A stretch of 20,740 nt of DNA from DATAEY01 sp038199035 (GTDB lineage: Bacteria > Actinomycetota > Thermoleophilia > Solirubrobacterales > Solirubrobacteraceae): contig JBBPZM010000075.1 in the NCBI GenBank assembly GCA_038199035.1, positions 1-20,740 on the forward strand. Reading direction: 5' to 3'. Under the pieces are notes generated by a model. It saw nothing but the letters and a program-made list of their open reading frames with translations, searched no databases and was not told where the DNA came from. Shown piece after piece: positions 20,252 through 20,740 of the stretch (positions within the stretch are counted from its first letter, which is position 1; every line of letters begins with the position of its first letter). The position numbers were made by a program, and so were the translations under genes.

Positions 20252-20740
20252 CTACATCATCCCGCCCATGTCGGGCATGCCGCCGCCGCCGCCCATGCCG
20301 GCGCCCTCCTTCTCGGGCATCTCGGCCACGATCGCCTCGGTGGTGAGGATGTTCTTGGCGATCGACGCGGCGTTCTGGAGCGCCGAGCGCGTCACCATCG
20401 CCGGGTCGATCACGCCGGCCGAGACCAGGTCCTCGATCTCGCCGGTGGCGGCGTTGAGACCCTGACCGGCCTTGGCCGTGCGCACGTCGTTGACCACCAC
20501 CGAGCCCTCCAGGCCCGAGTTGAAGGCGATCTGACGCAGCGGCTCCTCCAGGGAGCGCAGGACGATGCGCGCACCGGTGCGCTCATCGTCGTCGGTGATG
20601 TCGTCGAGCTTGACGTCCTTGCTCGCCGCGATCAGCGCCACGCCGCCGCCCGGCACGATGCCCTCCTCGAGGGCCGCGCGAGTGGCCTGCAGCGCGTCCT
20701 CGACGCGGTGCTTCTTCTCCTTCATCTCGGTCTCGGTGGC
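20252..20740 (-). CDS. groEL: GroEL (Hsp60) chaperonin, C-terminal 162 residues; continues beyond the window
   Basis: The visible part begins ATETEMKEKKHRVEDAL at the window edge. It continues through the apical-to-equatorial return with EEGIVPGGGVAL, VVNDV and DLVSAGVIDPAMVTRSALQNA, then the C-terminal Gly-Met tail (GGGGGMPDMGGMM) typical of chaperonins that line the folding chamber. GroEL is a tetradecameric ATP-dependent folding machine working with GroES in the cytoplasm. No groES is visible on this side. The frame is intact. A strong hairpin terminator follows the TAG stop. Confidence 0.97.
   Translation of the reverse strand, partial: ATETEMKEKKHRVEDALQATRAALEEGIVPGGGVALIAASKDVKLDDITDDDERTGARIVLRSLEEPLRQIAFNSGLEGSVVVNDVRTAKAGQGLNAATGEIEDLVSAGVIDPAMVTRSALQNAASIAKNILTTEAIVAEMPEKEGAGMGGGGGMPDMGGMM

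Overview
The window is GC-rich, densely packed bacterial DNA with strong G/C at third codon positions and frequent GTG and TTG starts. Gene content suggests a soil-type actinobacterium: a CitA-like citrate synthase, an Mrp ATPase without a C-terminal CxxC, a PAC2 protein, a DUF2342 zincin, a 7Fe ferredoxin and a UvrD/RecB-type helicase-nuclease. Thermoleophilia (Solirubrobacterales-like) is my best guess, by inference only. Many start codons have a TANNNT-type -10 box only 6-7 nt upstream, so leaderless transcription seems common.

Layout. 1-330 is an edge region with possible insertion-sequence and broken-gene debris. 331-1447 (minus) holds a cupredoxin lipoprotein and a DUF2127 membrane protein that lacks its N-terminus. 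1490-1617 is a frameshifted response-regulator remnant, and 1695-1787 (minus) is a selenocysteine tRNA. 1861-3475 (minus) encodes a repeat-containing lipoprotein and a SnoaL-like protein with an acidic tail, divergent from a PAC2 gene (3636-4511). A 1047-residue helicase-nuclease (4522-7665, minus) starts 20 bp from a divergent inositol-phosphatase-family gene (7686-8543), which is followed by a zincin (8594-9631).

9632-10880 is the most unusual stretch. A sigma70-like promoter with a near-consensus LexA box in its spacer drives an Arg-rich protein carrying six 21-nt tandem repeats. Four strong hairpins follow in a gene-free 339-nt gap. Then come mrp and an HCCA-isomerase-like gene (10881-12666), a 7Fe ferredoxin (minus), an atypical SDR, an amidase (minus), and a translationally coupled MFS transporter and citrate synthase pair (15624-18100). 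An ECF sigma factor (18207-18710) meets a membrane anti-sigma-like gene tail to tail, one base apart. A DUF4160-DUF2442 pair and the 3' end of groEL (both minus) finish the window.

Most genes are housekeeping or metabolic. No classical defence island, prophage, CRISPR array or biosynthetic cluster is visible. The strongest leads are the SOS-linked Arg-rich repeat gene with its structured downstream gap, the citrate synthase with an altered catalytic His, the lone helicase-nuclease with degenerate motor motifs, and the convergent sigma/anti-sigma arrangement. All calls come from reading the sequence; no database search was run.
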